Shown: piece by piece, positions 37,618 through 46,611 of the stretch | How the letters are laid out: each line of letters begins with the position of its first letter | Position numbering within the stretch: the first letter of the stretch is position 1 | DNA from: Serratia odorifera | GTDB lineage: Bacteria; Pseudomonadota; Gammaproteobacteria; Enterobacterales; Enterobacteriaceae | Length of the DNA stretch: 64,000 bases | Assembly (NCBI RefSeq): GCF_900635445.1 | Contig: NZ_LR134117.1 | Span: 4,526,001 to 4,590,000 of the forward strand | Direction of reading: 5' to 3' | Notes under the pieces: model-generated | Database searches by the model: none | Told to the model about the DNA's origin: nothing | What the model saw: the letters and a program-made list of their open reading frames with translations, nothing else | Position numbers and translations under genes: made by a program

Positions 37618-38616
37618 AATACTCACTAACGCTCGGTGCCCTGTTACTGAGTTATGCCTGCGCATCTCACGCCGAGCCGCTTGCAGCCTGGCAAGACACC
37701 GGTGCCAAACAGGCCATTATGCAATGGGTGCAGAATGCCACCAGCGAAGATCGCGCGACCTATATTCCCCCGGACAAACGTTACGTGGTATTTGACAACG
37801 ACGGCACGCTATGGCCGGAAGCACCGCTGACGTTTCAATTGCAGTTCGCTATCGATGAAGTGAAGCGTCTGGCGCCTGAGCATCCGGAATGGCAGAAGAA
37901 CCCGCTGGTCCGCGCGGTATTGCAGGACGATATAGCCACCGTCGCCGCGTCGGGTGAGGAAGGACTGATGCAGCTTTTGACCCTGACCCATAGCAACGTC
38001 ACTACTGAAGCATTCGCACAACGCGTCGGCAACTGGGTTGAAAATCACCGAGATAGGCGTTTTGACTGCCGTTACGATCGCATGGGCTATCAGCCTATGC
38101 GCCAATTGCTCGATTATTTACGGGCCAACGGTTTTAAAAACCTGGATCGTCTCCGGTGGCGGCATTGACTTCATGCGCGTGCTGGCACAGCGTATGTACG
38201 GTATTCCGCCTGAGCAGGTCGTGGGGTCGTTCGCGTTGAGTGAATTTTCCCTCACCAACGACGGTACGCAACTGCGTAAAACCATGAAAGGGGCGTTTTA
38301 CGATGATGCAGCCGCCAAGCCGGTGGCTATTCACCTGTTTATCGGCCAGCGCCCGGTAGCCGCCTTTGGCAATAGCGACGGCGATGTGGCAATGATGCAA
38401 TACACCTCGGCCAATCCCGAGTTCAAAACCTTTGGTTTACTGGTACATCATACCGATGCCGAACGCGAATATGCCTACGATAGCCACCCACCCGCCAGCG
38501 GCAAGCTGATCGACGGATTGCGGCTGGCCCCGGCCAAGGGGTGGACCATTGTCGATATGAAGCGGGATTGGAAAACGGTATTTGATCCGGCGTTATGCCC
38601 TGCCAAAGCCAAATAA
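37614..38616 (+). CDS. Exported HAD-family phosphatase (one-base frameshift)
   Basis: About 333 residues after repair. A signal peptide ending CASHA precedes a HAD fold: motif I is D61-N-D63-G-T (VVFDNDGTLW), motif II is in WIVSGGG and a later GNSDGD carries the metal-binding acids. This group is annotated as phosphoserine-phosphatase-like, but an exported form points to a periplasmic substrate. The frame breaks at about 38138: a run of five A should be four, giving NGFKTWIVSGG. It is the last gene of the sulfatase-MoxR operon. Confidence 0.85.
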
Positions 38617-38644
38617 CCGAGCCTAACGGAACATTTTGGGGATC

Positions 38645-38845
38645 TTAACGCCGGCCCCGGCTCACTTTGGTCGCCTTGGCTGGGTTGCCCGCCACGAACT
38701 CCAGCGTTGGTGAGTAGTAGAACGGCAGCCAGGCGTTATAGCCGCCCTCCCATTCCCATTTGACCGGGCAGGGCCACAGCATATCTTCATGTAAAATATA
38801 ATAGACCCAGCGTCCTGGTGGACGGCGTGGCTTACGTGTTTTCAT
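38645..38845 (-). CDS. Small aromatic-rich protein of unknown function
   Basis: A 66-residue protein with basic ends (MKTRKPRRPPGRW and KATKVSRGRR) and a Trp/Tyr-rich middle (WPCPVKWEWEGGYNAWLPFYYSP). No signal peptide. It is convergent with the HAD gene. The unusual aromatic density makes chance unlikely, but no family is recognised. Confidence 0.6.
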   Translation of the reverse strand: MKTRKPRRPPGRWVYYILHEDMLWPCPVKWEWEGGYNAWLPFYYSPTLEFVAGNPAKATKVSRGRR

Positions 38846-39143
38846 AACGCATTCAGAGATTGCCCAGCGGTTATAAGACAGGGGTTACCGCTGCATTTTA
38901 CCGCGATTTAGCGTTGGCGAACACCCTGCCGACAACGCCGTGCAGGCACGACATCACGCGCACTGCGTGATTCGCGGCAGGCCGGTATCACCATGACACC
39001 GGCTAATGGTCATAAGTCACACATTACCCCAAGATAAGATAAAAGCGCTTGTCTCTGGCATCGCGATAGGCTAGTGTCGCCAATTGACGACAGAATAGCC
39101 TCAATCGTCAACAACGAAAGGACTCATGCAGCATCATCCATTC

Positions 39144-39170
39144 ATCCCGCCATAGAGCGGGATTTTTTTT
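39144..39170 (+). terminator. Strong terminator, possible attenuator
   Basis: ATCCCGC / GCGGGAT stem with eight T. It overlaps the end of a nine-codon frame, which is the usual shape of a peptide-controlled attenuator. Confidence 0.8.
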
Positions 39171-39290
39171 ATGAGCGTTATCCCAGATTCGCTGACCCGC
39201 CTGGCGTGTTGTTTGCTCTTTTTCTGGTTCGGCCTTATTTTGATAAAGCGCCGTACGGGTTCGCAATCCCTGACGGCGCCTTTGTCATAA
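39171..39290 (+). CDS. Possible 39-residue membrane protein
   Basis: Frame MSVIPDSLTRLACCLLFFWF, then GLILIKRRTGSQSLTAPLS: one hydrophobic helix followed by basic residues, the usual inside-positive shape. It begins exactly at the end of the T-run of the terminator, so it has no ribosome site. It may be chance. Confidence 0.25.
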   Translation: MSVIPDSLTRLACCLLFFWFGLILIKRRTGSQSLTAPLS

Positions 39291-39316
39291 TTGGCTCACT
39301 TGGGAATAACTCGGAT

Positions 39317-39338
39317 AGCCCACTCTGGTGGGCTTTTT
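39317..39338 (+). terminator. Terminator
   Basis: AGCCCAC / GTGGGCT stem with a 4-base loop and a T-run. Confidence 0.75.
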
Positions 39339-39584
39339 CACCTTTGGTTATCTGCCGCAACCCTACCCTCAACGTTAAAACACCGCCAACATAGCTGTAT
39401 ATCGCGTTACTCCTCTGATTTTTATGTAATTACCCTACTCTCACCCGGCGTTTTGTTACCGGTATCACGAAAATTAGTTTCCGTAACGCCAATGCCAAAT
39501 CTCGCAATTGTGAACCCAGGTCGGTGAATTACCCTTACAGCCAGCATACCTCTAAGCATAACCGTACAACGGCAGGTAATTAAC

Positions 39585-40919
39585 ATGAGTCAACAGATCA
39601 CCCGTAAAGAGAAAATCAGTTATGGGTTGGGCGATATGGCAAGCCATGTGGGGCTGGATAATGTCATCATATTCCTGACCTTCTATTACACGGACGTGGT
39701 GGGGTTACCGGCGGCGTTTGTCGGTACCCTGTTTTTACTGGCGCGCACGGCAGACGCCATTATCGATCCGGCGATGGGCTACCTGGCAGATCGTACCCGC
39801 ACCCGCTGGGGTAAGTTCCGCCCGTGGATGCTGTGGCTGGCGCTGCCTTTCGGTGCCAGCTGTCTGCTCACCTACGCCGTGCCGGAATCGCTGAGCCTGC
39901 ACGGTAAAATGATCTTTGCCACCGTCAGTTATACCCTGATGATGCTGATGTATACCGCCATCAACATTCCCTATTGCTCAATGGGTGCGGTGATTACCTC
40001 CAATAACGAACAGCGTATTTCCCTGCAGTCGTACCGCTTCTTTTTAGCCACGCTGGGCGGCGCCATGTCGACGTTCTTTATGATGCCGCTGGCAGAGTAT
40101 CTCGGTGGCGACGACAAGCTGATGGGCTACCGCGCGGCGATGGCGATTATGGCGACGGCGGCGGTGATCATGTTCTGGATCTGTTTCGCCAACACCCGCG
40201 AACGTATCAATGCCCCGGCTACCCACAACAATTATCTGGCCGAACTGCGCGATCTGTTACGCAACGATCAGTGGCGCGTGGTGTCGGTGCTGGTGATCAC
40301 CAACATCGGCTTTGGGGTAATTCGCCTTGGGGCGATGATGTATTTCGTCACCTATTATCTTGGTAATGCCGGTTATTTCATGTGGATGCTGGGCGCGCAT
40401 ATTCTCGGCAAGGCCGCAGGCAGCGCACTGGCCAAGCGCTTGACGCGCAACGTCGGCAAAGTGCAAATGTTCGGCTACTGTTCCGTGCTGGCCGGGGTGC
40501 TCAGCATTGTGTTGTTCTTCGCGCCGAAATCCATCCTGGTGCTGGTACCGCTCACTTTTATTATTTCCACCCTCTATCAAGCTACGACCACCCTGATGTG
40601 GGTAATGATGGCCGACGTTGCCGACTACGGAGAATGGTTACAGGGCAAGCGCATGGATGGCGTGGTGTTTTCAACCTTCCTCGCGGTGCTGAAGCTCGGC
40701 ATGGCAATCAGCGGCGCGATTGTCGGCTGGACCCTGGGCTTTAGCGGCTACGTGGCCAACGCGGCCGCACAAACCTCCACCGCGATGTATTGCATTGTCG
40801 CCCTGTTCACCATCGTACCGGGTCTGCTGTCGCTGTGCGCCTTTGCAACGTTGCGCTGGTACAAGCTGGATGACGGCACGATGAAATCCATCAACCTTGC
40901 CAAACAAAGTCTTTCATAA
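39585..40919 (+). CDS. Glycoside-pentoside-hexuronide (MelB-type) sugar symporter
   Basis: Cation-coupled glycoside importer with twelve membrane helices, 444 residues. Family marks are EKISYGLGDMASH at the start, the cation-site region IIDPAMGYLADRTRTRWGKFRPW and the second-half LWVMMADVADYGEW. It resembles E. coli YicJ. It is 15 bases before the GH31 gene, so it probably imports that enzyme's substrate, likely an alpha-xyloside or alpha-glucoside. Confidence 0.9.
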   Translation: MSQQITRKEKISYGLGDMASHVGLDNVIIFLTFYYTDVVGLPAAFVGTLFLLARTADAIIDPAMGYLADRTRTRWGKFRPWMLWLALPFGASCLLTYAVPESLSLHGKMIFATVSYTLMMLMYTAINIPYCSMGAVITSNNEQRISLQSYRFFLATLGGAMSTFFMMPLAEYLGGDDKLMGYRAAMAIMATAAVIMFWICFANTRERINAPATHNNYLAELRDLLRNDQWRVVSVLVITNIGFGVIRLGAMMYFVTYYLGNAGYFMWMLGAHILGKAAGSALAKRLTRNVGKVQMFGYCSVLAGVLSIVLFFAPKSILVLVPLTFIISTLYQATTTLMWVMMADVADYGEWLQGKRMDGVVFSTFLAVLKLGMAISGAIVGWTLGFSGYVANAAAQTSTAMYCIVALFTIVPGLLSLCAFATLRWYKLDDGTMKSINLAKQSLS

Positions 40920-40934
40920 AGGATATCGTTACTG

Positions 40935-42974
40935 ATGAGCGAACTTCTTCAACACGCCAACGGTATTGAGTGGCGATTCGAACGTCAAATTCTGCGCGTA
41001 GAGCCCTGGGGAAAAAACAGCCTGCGCGTACGTGCCACCTGTAGCCCGGCATTCGGCGATCGGTTACACGCCCTGCTGCCGGCCGAGCCCGTTACGGCGT
41101 GCATTAGCACCGAGGCAGAAACCCTGACGCTGCGCAATGGCAACATCACCGCGGTACTTAACCTGAAGGGCCAGTTGGCCTTTTACAACCAGCACGGCGA
41201 ACTGCTGCTGGAAGAAATGTGGCGACAGCGTTCCACCGTCGGCATCGGCGCCAGCGAAAAGAGCCAGGATAAATACGTCAGCGCGCTCAAGCTTGACGGG
41301 CGAGAGTTCAAACCATTGCCGGGGGGAAAATATCAACTGACCGTACGCTTTGAAGCCCAGGCTGAAGAGCGTATTTACGGCATGGGACAATACCAGCAGC
41401 CCTGGCTGGATCTGAAAGGCTGCGCGCTCGAACTGGCGCAGCGCAATTCGCAGGCCAGCGTACCCTTTATGCAATCCAGCCTCGGTTACGGCCTGCTGTG
41501 GAACAATCCGGCCATCGGTGAAGCGACATTTGCCAAAAATCACACCGAATGGCGCGCGCAGGTCACGCAGGAAATGGACTACTGGATCACCGCCGCCGAT
41601 ACCCTGCCGCAAATTACGCGGCAATATGCGCGGGCCACCGGTACGCCGCCACCCGCACCAGCGTTTATCAGCGGTCTGTGGCAGTGCAAACTGCGTTACC
41701 GCAACCAGCAGGAAGTGCTGGAGGTGGCGCGTGAATACCGTCGTCGCCAGTTACCACTGTCGGTGATGGTGATCGATTTCTTCCACTGGCCCAATCAGGG
41801 TACCTGGTGTTTTGATCCCGTCGACTGGCCGGATCCCAAAGCGATGGTCGACGAGTTAAAGGCGATGGGCATTGAACTGATGGTGTCGGTGTGGCCGACG
41901 GTAGAAGCCAGAAGCCCACTCTACCCACAGATGAAGGCCAAAGGCTGGCTGGTGACCAGCGATCGCGGCGTGCAGGTCAATCTCGATTTTATGGGCAACA
42001 CCACCTTTTTTGACGCCACGCATCCCGAAGCTCGTGCCTTCGTTTGGCAAACGGTGAAGAAAAACTACTACGATCTGGGGATTAAACTGTTCTGGCTCGA
42101 CGAGGCGGAGCCGGAATACCGCGCCTATGATTTTGATAATTATCGCTATCATACCGGTCCAGTGCTCGAAGTCGGCAACCAGTACCCGCGAGATTTTGCC
42201 CAGGGATTTTATGATGGTCTGCAAGCCAACGGCGAAACCGAGATCGTCAATCTGGTACGCTGTTCGTGGGCCGGTAGCCAACGCTTTGGCGTTCTGGCCT
42301 GGTCCGGCGATGTCCACTCCTCGTTCCATGCGTTTCGCAACCAGCTGGCGGCCGGGTTGAACATGGGCATGGCGGGCATTCCGTGGTGGACCACCGACAT
42401 TGGCGGCTTTCAAGGCGGTAATATCCACGATCCGGCGTTTCACGAGCTGTTGATTCGCTGGTTCCAATGGGCGGTATTTTGTCCGGTACTGCGCATGCAT
42501 GGCTATCGCGAACCACAGATCCAGCCACCGGAGAGCTACCGTAACGGCATCCCGCAGTGCAACAGCGGATCGCCAAACGAATTGTGGAGCTACGGCGCAG
42601 AGAACGGTGCCATCATGCAGCACTGGCTGGCGATACGTGAAAAATTGCGTCCTTACATCGATGCGCTGTTTGACCATGCCCACCGTCATGGCGAGCCGCT
42701 GATGCGCCCGCTGTTCTGGCATTATCCCGATGAGCCACAAAGTTGGCAGGTGGAAGATCAATATCTGTTTGGCGAGGAGTTGTTGGTGGCACCGGTGATG
42801 CATGCCGGTGCGCGTCAGCGTGAGGTCTGGCTGCCCGGGAACCACCACTGGATTGCCCTCGACGGTGAGCGTTATCGCGGGCAACAGCGTGTAACCGTTC
42901 GTGCCGAGCTGGACAGTATTCCGCTATTCATACGTGAAGGCAGTGAGCTGGTGGCGCGACTGACCGCCGGCTAA
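40935..42974 (+). CDS. GH31 alpha-glycosidase (alpha-xylosidase or alpha-glucosidase)
   Basis: Cytosolic enzyme that splits alpha-glycosides taken up by the neighbouring symporter. 679 residues with an N-terminal beta domain, a TIM barrel and C-terminal beta domains. The catalytic nucleophile is Asp389 in FWLDEAEPE and the acid/base is Asp459 in WSGDVHSS. The barrel also shows VMVIDFFHW and DIGGFQGG. The pairing with a YicJ-type symporter matches the E. coli yicJI pair, but this protein is shorter than YicI, so the exact sugar is not certain. Confidence 0.9.
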   Translation: MSELLQHANGIEWRFERQILRVEPWGKNSLRVRATCSPAFGDRLHALLPAEPVTACISTEAETLTLRNGNITAVLNLKGQLAFYNQHGELLLEEMWRQRSTVGIGASEKSQDKYVSALKLDGREFKPLPGGKYQLTVRFEAQAEERIYGMGQYQQPWLDLKGCALELAQRNSQASVPFMQSSLGYGLLWNNPAIGEATFAKNHTEWRAQVTQEMDYWITAADTLPQITRQYARATGTPPPAPAFISGLWQCKLRYRNQQEVLEVAREYRRRQLPLSVMVIDFFHWPNQGTWCFDPVDWPDPKAMVDELKAMGIELMVSVWPTVEARSPLYPQMKAKGWLVTSDRGVQVNLDFMGNTTFFDATHPEARAFVWQTVKKNYYDLGIKLFWLDEAEPEYRAYDFDNYRYHTGPVLEVGNQYPRDFAQGFYDGLQANGETEIVNLVRCSWAGSQRFGVLAWSGDVHSSFHAFRNQLAAGLNMGMAGIPWWTTDIGGFQGGNIHDPAFHELLIRWFQWAVFCPVLRMHGYREPQIQPPESYRNGIPQCNSGSPNELWSYGAENGAIMQHWLAIREKLRPYIDALFDHAHRHGEPLMRPLFWHYPDEPQSWQVEDQYLFGEELLVAPVMHAGARQREVWLPGNHHWIALDGERYRGQQRVTVRAELDSIPLFIREGSELVARLTAG

Positions 42975-43003
42975 AAGCACGTCACGGCTCACCAAAGCAG
43001 GCC

Positions 43004-43039
43004 AGCCCCTTTGCCGACGATTTCTCAGGCCAAGGGGCT
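43004..43039 (+). terminator. Hairpin after the GH31 gene
   Basis: AGCCCCTT / AAGGGGCT stem with a 20-base loop, 30 bases after the stop; only a weak T-tract. Confidence 0.5.
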
Positions 43040-43136
43040 ATCTTGTCCTAATCTATAGGAGACAGCCGCCAGCGCCGACGACTGCCGGTCCCCCGTCTGC
43101 GGCTCAACGGGTATATCGGTGTTTTCGAGGTCAATC

Positions 43137-43385
43137 ATGACAATCACAGCAGACTATCTGCAACAGTTGCTCAATGCCAGTGGAGTCACTGGCGCGCTAG
43201 CGCACGAACTGCTGGCCGCTCGTCGGCGCATTGAACAACTGGAAGAGCGCCTGGCGATACCCGTTCGTTTGCCCTACTGCAGTTCCAGTCCGGTATGCGA
43301 AATGGAGTCAGGGTATGCCGCCGGCGTAAGCGACAGTAAACAGGCGATACGGCAGGCGGGCTATCCGATCGCAGGCGACGATTAG
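43137..43385 (+). CDS. Small protein of unknown function
   Basis: An 82-residue soluble protein. The start at 43137 has a GAGGT site eight bases away and is preferred over an ATG six codons earlier. The first 40 residues are helical and could form a short coiled coil (LLAARRRIEQLEERL); a CSSSPVC pair follows. No family is recognised. Confidence 0.6.
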   Translation: MTITADYLQQLLNASGVTGALAHELLAARRRIEQLEERLAIPVRLPYCSSSPVCEMESGYAAGVSDSKQAIRQAGYPIAGDD

Positions 43386-43424
43386 CAGGTGGATGCTGAT
43401 AGCCGGTTTCTGAGGGTAATGAGC

Positions 43425-43736
43425 TTAAACCGAGCCTTGTTTTTCAATCACCAGGATCCGCGCTTCGCCTTGTGGGTGAGCCACGTGTTCACAGCCCACG
43501 TCGGCATAAAATATGTCACCCGCGTTGAGCAGCACCTGGCGTAGTTCCCCCTGCTCTTTATACCGCATCTCGACCATCCCATCCATGACGGCAAAAACCT
43601 CCTGCCCGTCATTTACGTGCCACTTATAGGGTTTGTCCGTCCAGTGCAGGCGGACCGATGTGCCCTCAAAATTGGCGATGTCGACAGCCCCCCAGGCTCG
43701 GTCCGCAGTAAACGCTTTACCGATATACGTTTTCAT
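43425..43736 (-). CDS. Single-domain cupin protein
   Basis: A 103-residue beta-barrel cupin. Cupin motif 1 is partly present (KWHVNDGQEVFAVMDG, with one His and a Glu) and motif 2 reads AGDIFYADVGCEHVAHP. Two or three metal-ligand candidates are visible. Such small cupins bind a metal or a small ligand; the substrate is unknown. It stands alone, convergent with the previous gene. Confidence 0.85.
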   Translation of the reverse strand: MKTYIGKAFTADRAWGAVDIANFEGTSVRLHWTDKPYKWHVNDGQEVFAVMDGMVEMRYKEQGELRQVLLNAGDIFYADVGCEHVAHPQGEARILVIEKQGSV

Positions 43737-43909
43737 TTATAACCTATGTTTTATAGCGATATAAAACATCACTTTACTCCTTTTCGCAGTGGAGTACATC
43801 GGCGTTTAACGCCGACTGGCAGTGAGAATGTTCTCTGTAGCGCAACCTGTTAACGCCAGGCGATCGGCGTAATTATTTTTATTCTTTATTATCCCTGGTG
43901 AATACTTAT

Positions 43910-44047
43910 TTACCTGACCGGGAAGGGCCAGGGACGATCGATACCATCAAGCGATAATCCAACCGTAACGATAAAGTATGCGATCGCCACACCAAACGTG
44001 ATGATGACCAACTTTTCAATCAGGCTAAGACGCTTCTCATCTGTCAT
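43910..44047 (-). CDS. Small single-span membrane protein
   Basis: A 45-residue protein starting MTDEKRLSLIEKLVIITFGV, with an AGGAG site twelve bases before the start. The frame is open upstream, but no other start has a ribosome site. One membrane helix, then the tail LDGIDRPWPFPVR. No family is recognised. Confidence 0.6.
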   Translation of the reverse strand: MTDEKRLSLIEKLVIITFGVAIAYFIVTVGLSLDGIDRPWPFPVR

Positions 44048-44789
44048 TTCCAATTTCTCCTCATTCCAACCCACCGATAAGACCCTATAAAACATAGGCA
44101 ATGACCGCCTCGGCATCAATAGCCACACATAAAATGTAACATTATAGATAAGCCATGTTTATGTATTAGGTCTTCATCTCAACGCAAGTTGAGTCGCCAG
44201 GATAACCTGGCAGCGGTGGCCCTATCCTGGCAAACATCGGCTGGCAGCCTGTGCCGACGCGCGTCGACGTCAGGCGAAGCGACGGCGTGTTATGCGCTTC
44301 CTGGCATCACATGTACACGTTCGCCCGCACCTGGCGCTCGCTGCTTTTTATCCCACGAAATGTTGCCTAACCGAGCATGCGCTACCCGACTGCGTGAACC
44401 TGCCGTTGAATATGGCCTTGGCGCCACGATGGAACTTCACCCGTGCCGCGCCAGCGCTAGCGCTAGCGTGATGAGAATCGACGTTTATCGGGCACCGCCG
44501 GTTGCCCTGCCTCGATTAATTAACCCTATTTACCAGGATTCGAAATCAGTATCAGGGTATTAACGCGGACAATAATGATTACGCCATAGGATTAATGCTG
44601 ACCATAAAAACTCACTTATGGAGAGCCTCATCAGTTATGCATTAACGAATTATGACTTTCCATAAGTAATATCACTGGCCGCAGCCATCCAAAATCAACC
44701 GGAGAATAAATGTTATTTATAGCAAAACACAATTTTCAAAAATAGGTTGAGTGATTAAGTAAAAACTGACCGTTTAATTTTAATGGCAT
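44048..44789. other. Intergenic region
   Basis: About 740 bases. The part up to 44540 is GC-rich and has a 124-codon plus-strand frame of odd composition with no ribosome site; the rest is AT-rich. No gene, terminator or repeat beyond a short AGCGCT run at 44450 was found. Confidence 0.4.
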
Positions 44790-44900
44790 TCAACGTCGCG
44801 ATCTTTTTCTTGAGCTAATTTTATATGCCAACAATACCAGTCCAACAATACCAACAATGACCACCATTGCAGTCATTAATAATGCAATGGCGATTTTCAA
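44790..44900 (-). CDS. Tiny single-span membrane protein
   Basis: A 36-residue frame from a TTG start, with AAAGGA eight bases upstream: MKIAIALLMTAMVVIVGIVG, LVLLAYKISSRKRSRR. One long membrane helix followed by a strongly basic tail of seven Arg/Lys in eleven residues, the mark of an inside tail. No family is recognised. Confidence 0.5.
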   Translation of the reverse strand: MKIAIALLMTAMVVIVGIVGLVLLAYKISSRKRSRR

Positions 44901-44945
44901 TTTTCATTTCCTTTTGGCGCCTCACCCAATAGCTGCAATTGCCTC

Positions 44946-45143
44946 TCATCTTTTGGCATCGGGGTCAGAGTCATCTGGTGGAATAATACTCTCTACGGCA
45001 GGACATGCGCTGTAATCAACTGCCGGGTCTATCGTCCATGACTCTGGATCGCAGTCTGCCTGCGTTGGCAGCCTTAAATCGGCAAAAGCTATAGAACTGA
45101 TGAATACCAGCGTCAGTGTGATAATCATTTTTATATATTTCAT
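44946..45143 (-). CDS. Small exported protein
   Basis: A 65-residue protein with a clear signal peptide (MKYIKMIITLTLVFISSIAFA) and an acidic mature part of about 44 residues with two Cys (ADCDPESW, YSACPAVE) that may form a disulfide. It lies upstream of the tiny membrane protein on the same strand, 45 bases away, so the two may be one unit. Function is unknown. Confidence 0.65.
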   Translation of the reverse strand: MKYIKMIITLTLVFISSIAFADLRLPTQADCDPESWTIDPAVDYSACPAVESIIPPDDSDPDAKR

Positions 45144-46095
45144 ATTTCCCTTTATAAGAATAGCGGCGAGCCAATGCTAGCAATCATTAATCATGATTGC
45201 ATTTAGCAATATCGCATCAATTTATTAACATTATCTGCACTGCGGTATTTAGATTAAAAATTAACCTTAGGAATAATCCCAAATTATTGATCGCCACAAA
45301 CGCTCGGTCAAGTTATGCCTACTGTTTTTCCTTAATTTTCCAACCGAGGAGTCGCCAGACGTTAATCACTCAGCGCCATCCAATCAATATCATCTGTAAT
45401 TACTAGAACAGGTTAAATGGACGGGTAATAATTAATAGATTGCTAACCAATTAGCAATAAAACTTTAGCTACAACAACCGCAGCGTTGTGCTTAAAATAA
45501 TTAAAGAAAACTTATTCATATTATTTATATTAACCAAATAATTATTGGCTTGAGAATAATTACTCAACTAGCCATTATCGCTGCCGCCGCCATCAATATA
45601 AACGCCTATAGACAAGTACTGTACCTGTGAGGTGAGTCTGTTCCACTGCCGCAGATCAACGTCGACATCCGCCGTATCATGTAAGCCAGACCACGCTAAG
45701 TAGCACCTGCTGCTGGTTTAACAGCGAAATCCCGTTACGTTCCCGCCAGCGTGCAACCTACAGCCATCACCCTTATCGCCAGCCACCCTTGCCCTGCCAA
45801 TCCTGTCGGAACGCGTTTAGCGATCGTGCATCGCCACCGTTGATATCAATAACCGTTTTAATTCTGCAGCCTGGCGGCTGAGACATTGTTCTCAAGCTTG
45901 CGCCTTGATTGCACGATTGCGTGTTAAAGCAAACCAGGACTTCTGCGCTACAGGCACGCGCTATACCTGCACCATCGTGGCCAGTTATAGGTCATTGAGA
46001 AAATTGAGCAGCGAGAGCCAAAGAAGCCATGGTAACGCTTATGGGAGAGCTAATTGATGTTAGGAATGATGTTAGGAAAGACGTTTTTCAGACAC
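45144..46095. other. AT-rich intergenic region
   Basis: About 950 bases, AT-rich to 45590 then GC-neutral up to the tRNA terminator. No frame with a ribosome site and no recognisable family was found; no long repeat was seen. Confidence 0.45.
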
Positions 46096-46116
46096 AAAAA
46101 AACCGCCTTGCGGCGG
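46096..46116 (-). terminator. Terminator of the pgsA-tRNA unit
   Basis: On the minus strand: stem CCGCC-GCAA-GGCGG followed by seven T, about 50 bases after tRNA-Leu. Confidence 0.88.
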
Positions 46117-46164
46117 CTGACGACATTACTACTATTGCTTTGATTATTCGGTATTTTTATTCCC

Positions 46165-46250
46165 TGGTACCCGGGGCGGGACTTGAACCCGCACAGCCAT
46201 AAGCCGAGGGATTTTAAATCCCTTGTGTCTACCGATTTCACCACCCGGGC
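46165..46250 (-). tRNA. leuZ: tRNA-Leu (anticodon UAA)
   Basis: Class II tRNA with a long variable arm. Acceptor GCCCGGG/CCCGGGT, anticodon arm GGGATTTAAAATCCC carrying TAA, T arm GCGGGTTCAAGTCCCGC and an encoded CCA end. It is third in the glyW-cysT-leuZ cluster, as in E. coli. Confidence 0.96.
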
Positions 46251-46260
46251 TCGGGAAAAT

Positions 46261-46334
46261 TGGAGGCGCGTTCCGGAGTCGAACCGGACTAGACGGATTT
46301 GCAATCCGCTACATAACCGCTTTGTTAACGCGCC
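46261..46334 (-). tRNA. cysT: tRNA-Cys (anticodon GCA)
   Basis: Acceptor GGCGCGT/ACGCGCC, anticodon arm CGGATTGCAAATCCG carrying GCA, T arm with GGTTCGACTCC, CCA encoded. Confidence 0.97.
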
Positions 46335-46391
46335 GTAATGCTGTTTGCCTTTGCAGGCTCAAGGCTCGTGAAACACCAGCCTGATTTAATT

Positions 46392-46467
46392 TGGAGCGGG
46401 AAACGAGGCTCGAACTCGCGACCTCAACCTTGGCAAGGTTGCGCTCTACCAACTGAGCTATTCCCGC
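46392..46467 (-). tRNA. glyW: tRNA-Gly (anticodon GCC)
   Basis: Acceptor GCGGGAA/TTCCCGC, D arm AGCTCAGTTGGTAGAGC, anticodon arm CAACCTTGCCAAGGTTG carrying GCC, CCA encoded. It follows pgsA. Confidence 0.97.
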
Positions 46468-46611
46468 ATTATCAGAACTCACTGATTTTTTTGCTAACTT
46501 TCTGCAAATCATCGCTGCCGTCTGATGCGATGCATTCTACTTACCTGACGTAATGAGTCAATAAAATTGTTGGCTCATTACGATCGTTTGACGATTTTTG
46601 CAGCGCATTGA

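Larger units (their letters stand above)
38846..39584 (+). other. Intergenic region with two strong terminators
   Basis: 739 bases upstream of the symporter gene. It holds a hairpin TTGACGA / TCGTCAA (39083-39110), a nine-codon frame MQHHPFIPP with an AAAGGA site (39126-39155) that runs into a terminator, a possible 39-residue membrane frame, and a second terminator. A 106-codon frame at 39074 crosses both terminators and is not supported. Confidence 0.45.

Noticed and set aside
39074..39394. 106-codon plus-strand frame
   Set aside because: It crosses two terminators and has no ribosome site.
44450..44475. Tandem AGCGCT repeat
   Set aside because: Only a few units; too short to call a repeat element.
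44189..44563. 124-codon plus-strand frame
   Set aside because: No ribosome site, odd composition and no recognisable fold.
46165..46467. Possible integration site at the tRNA cluster
   Set aside because: No integrase, no duplicated tRNA end and no mobile genes were seen next to it.
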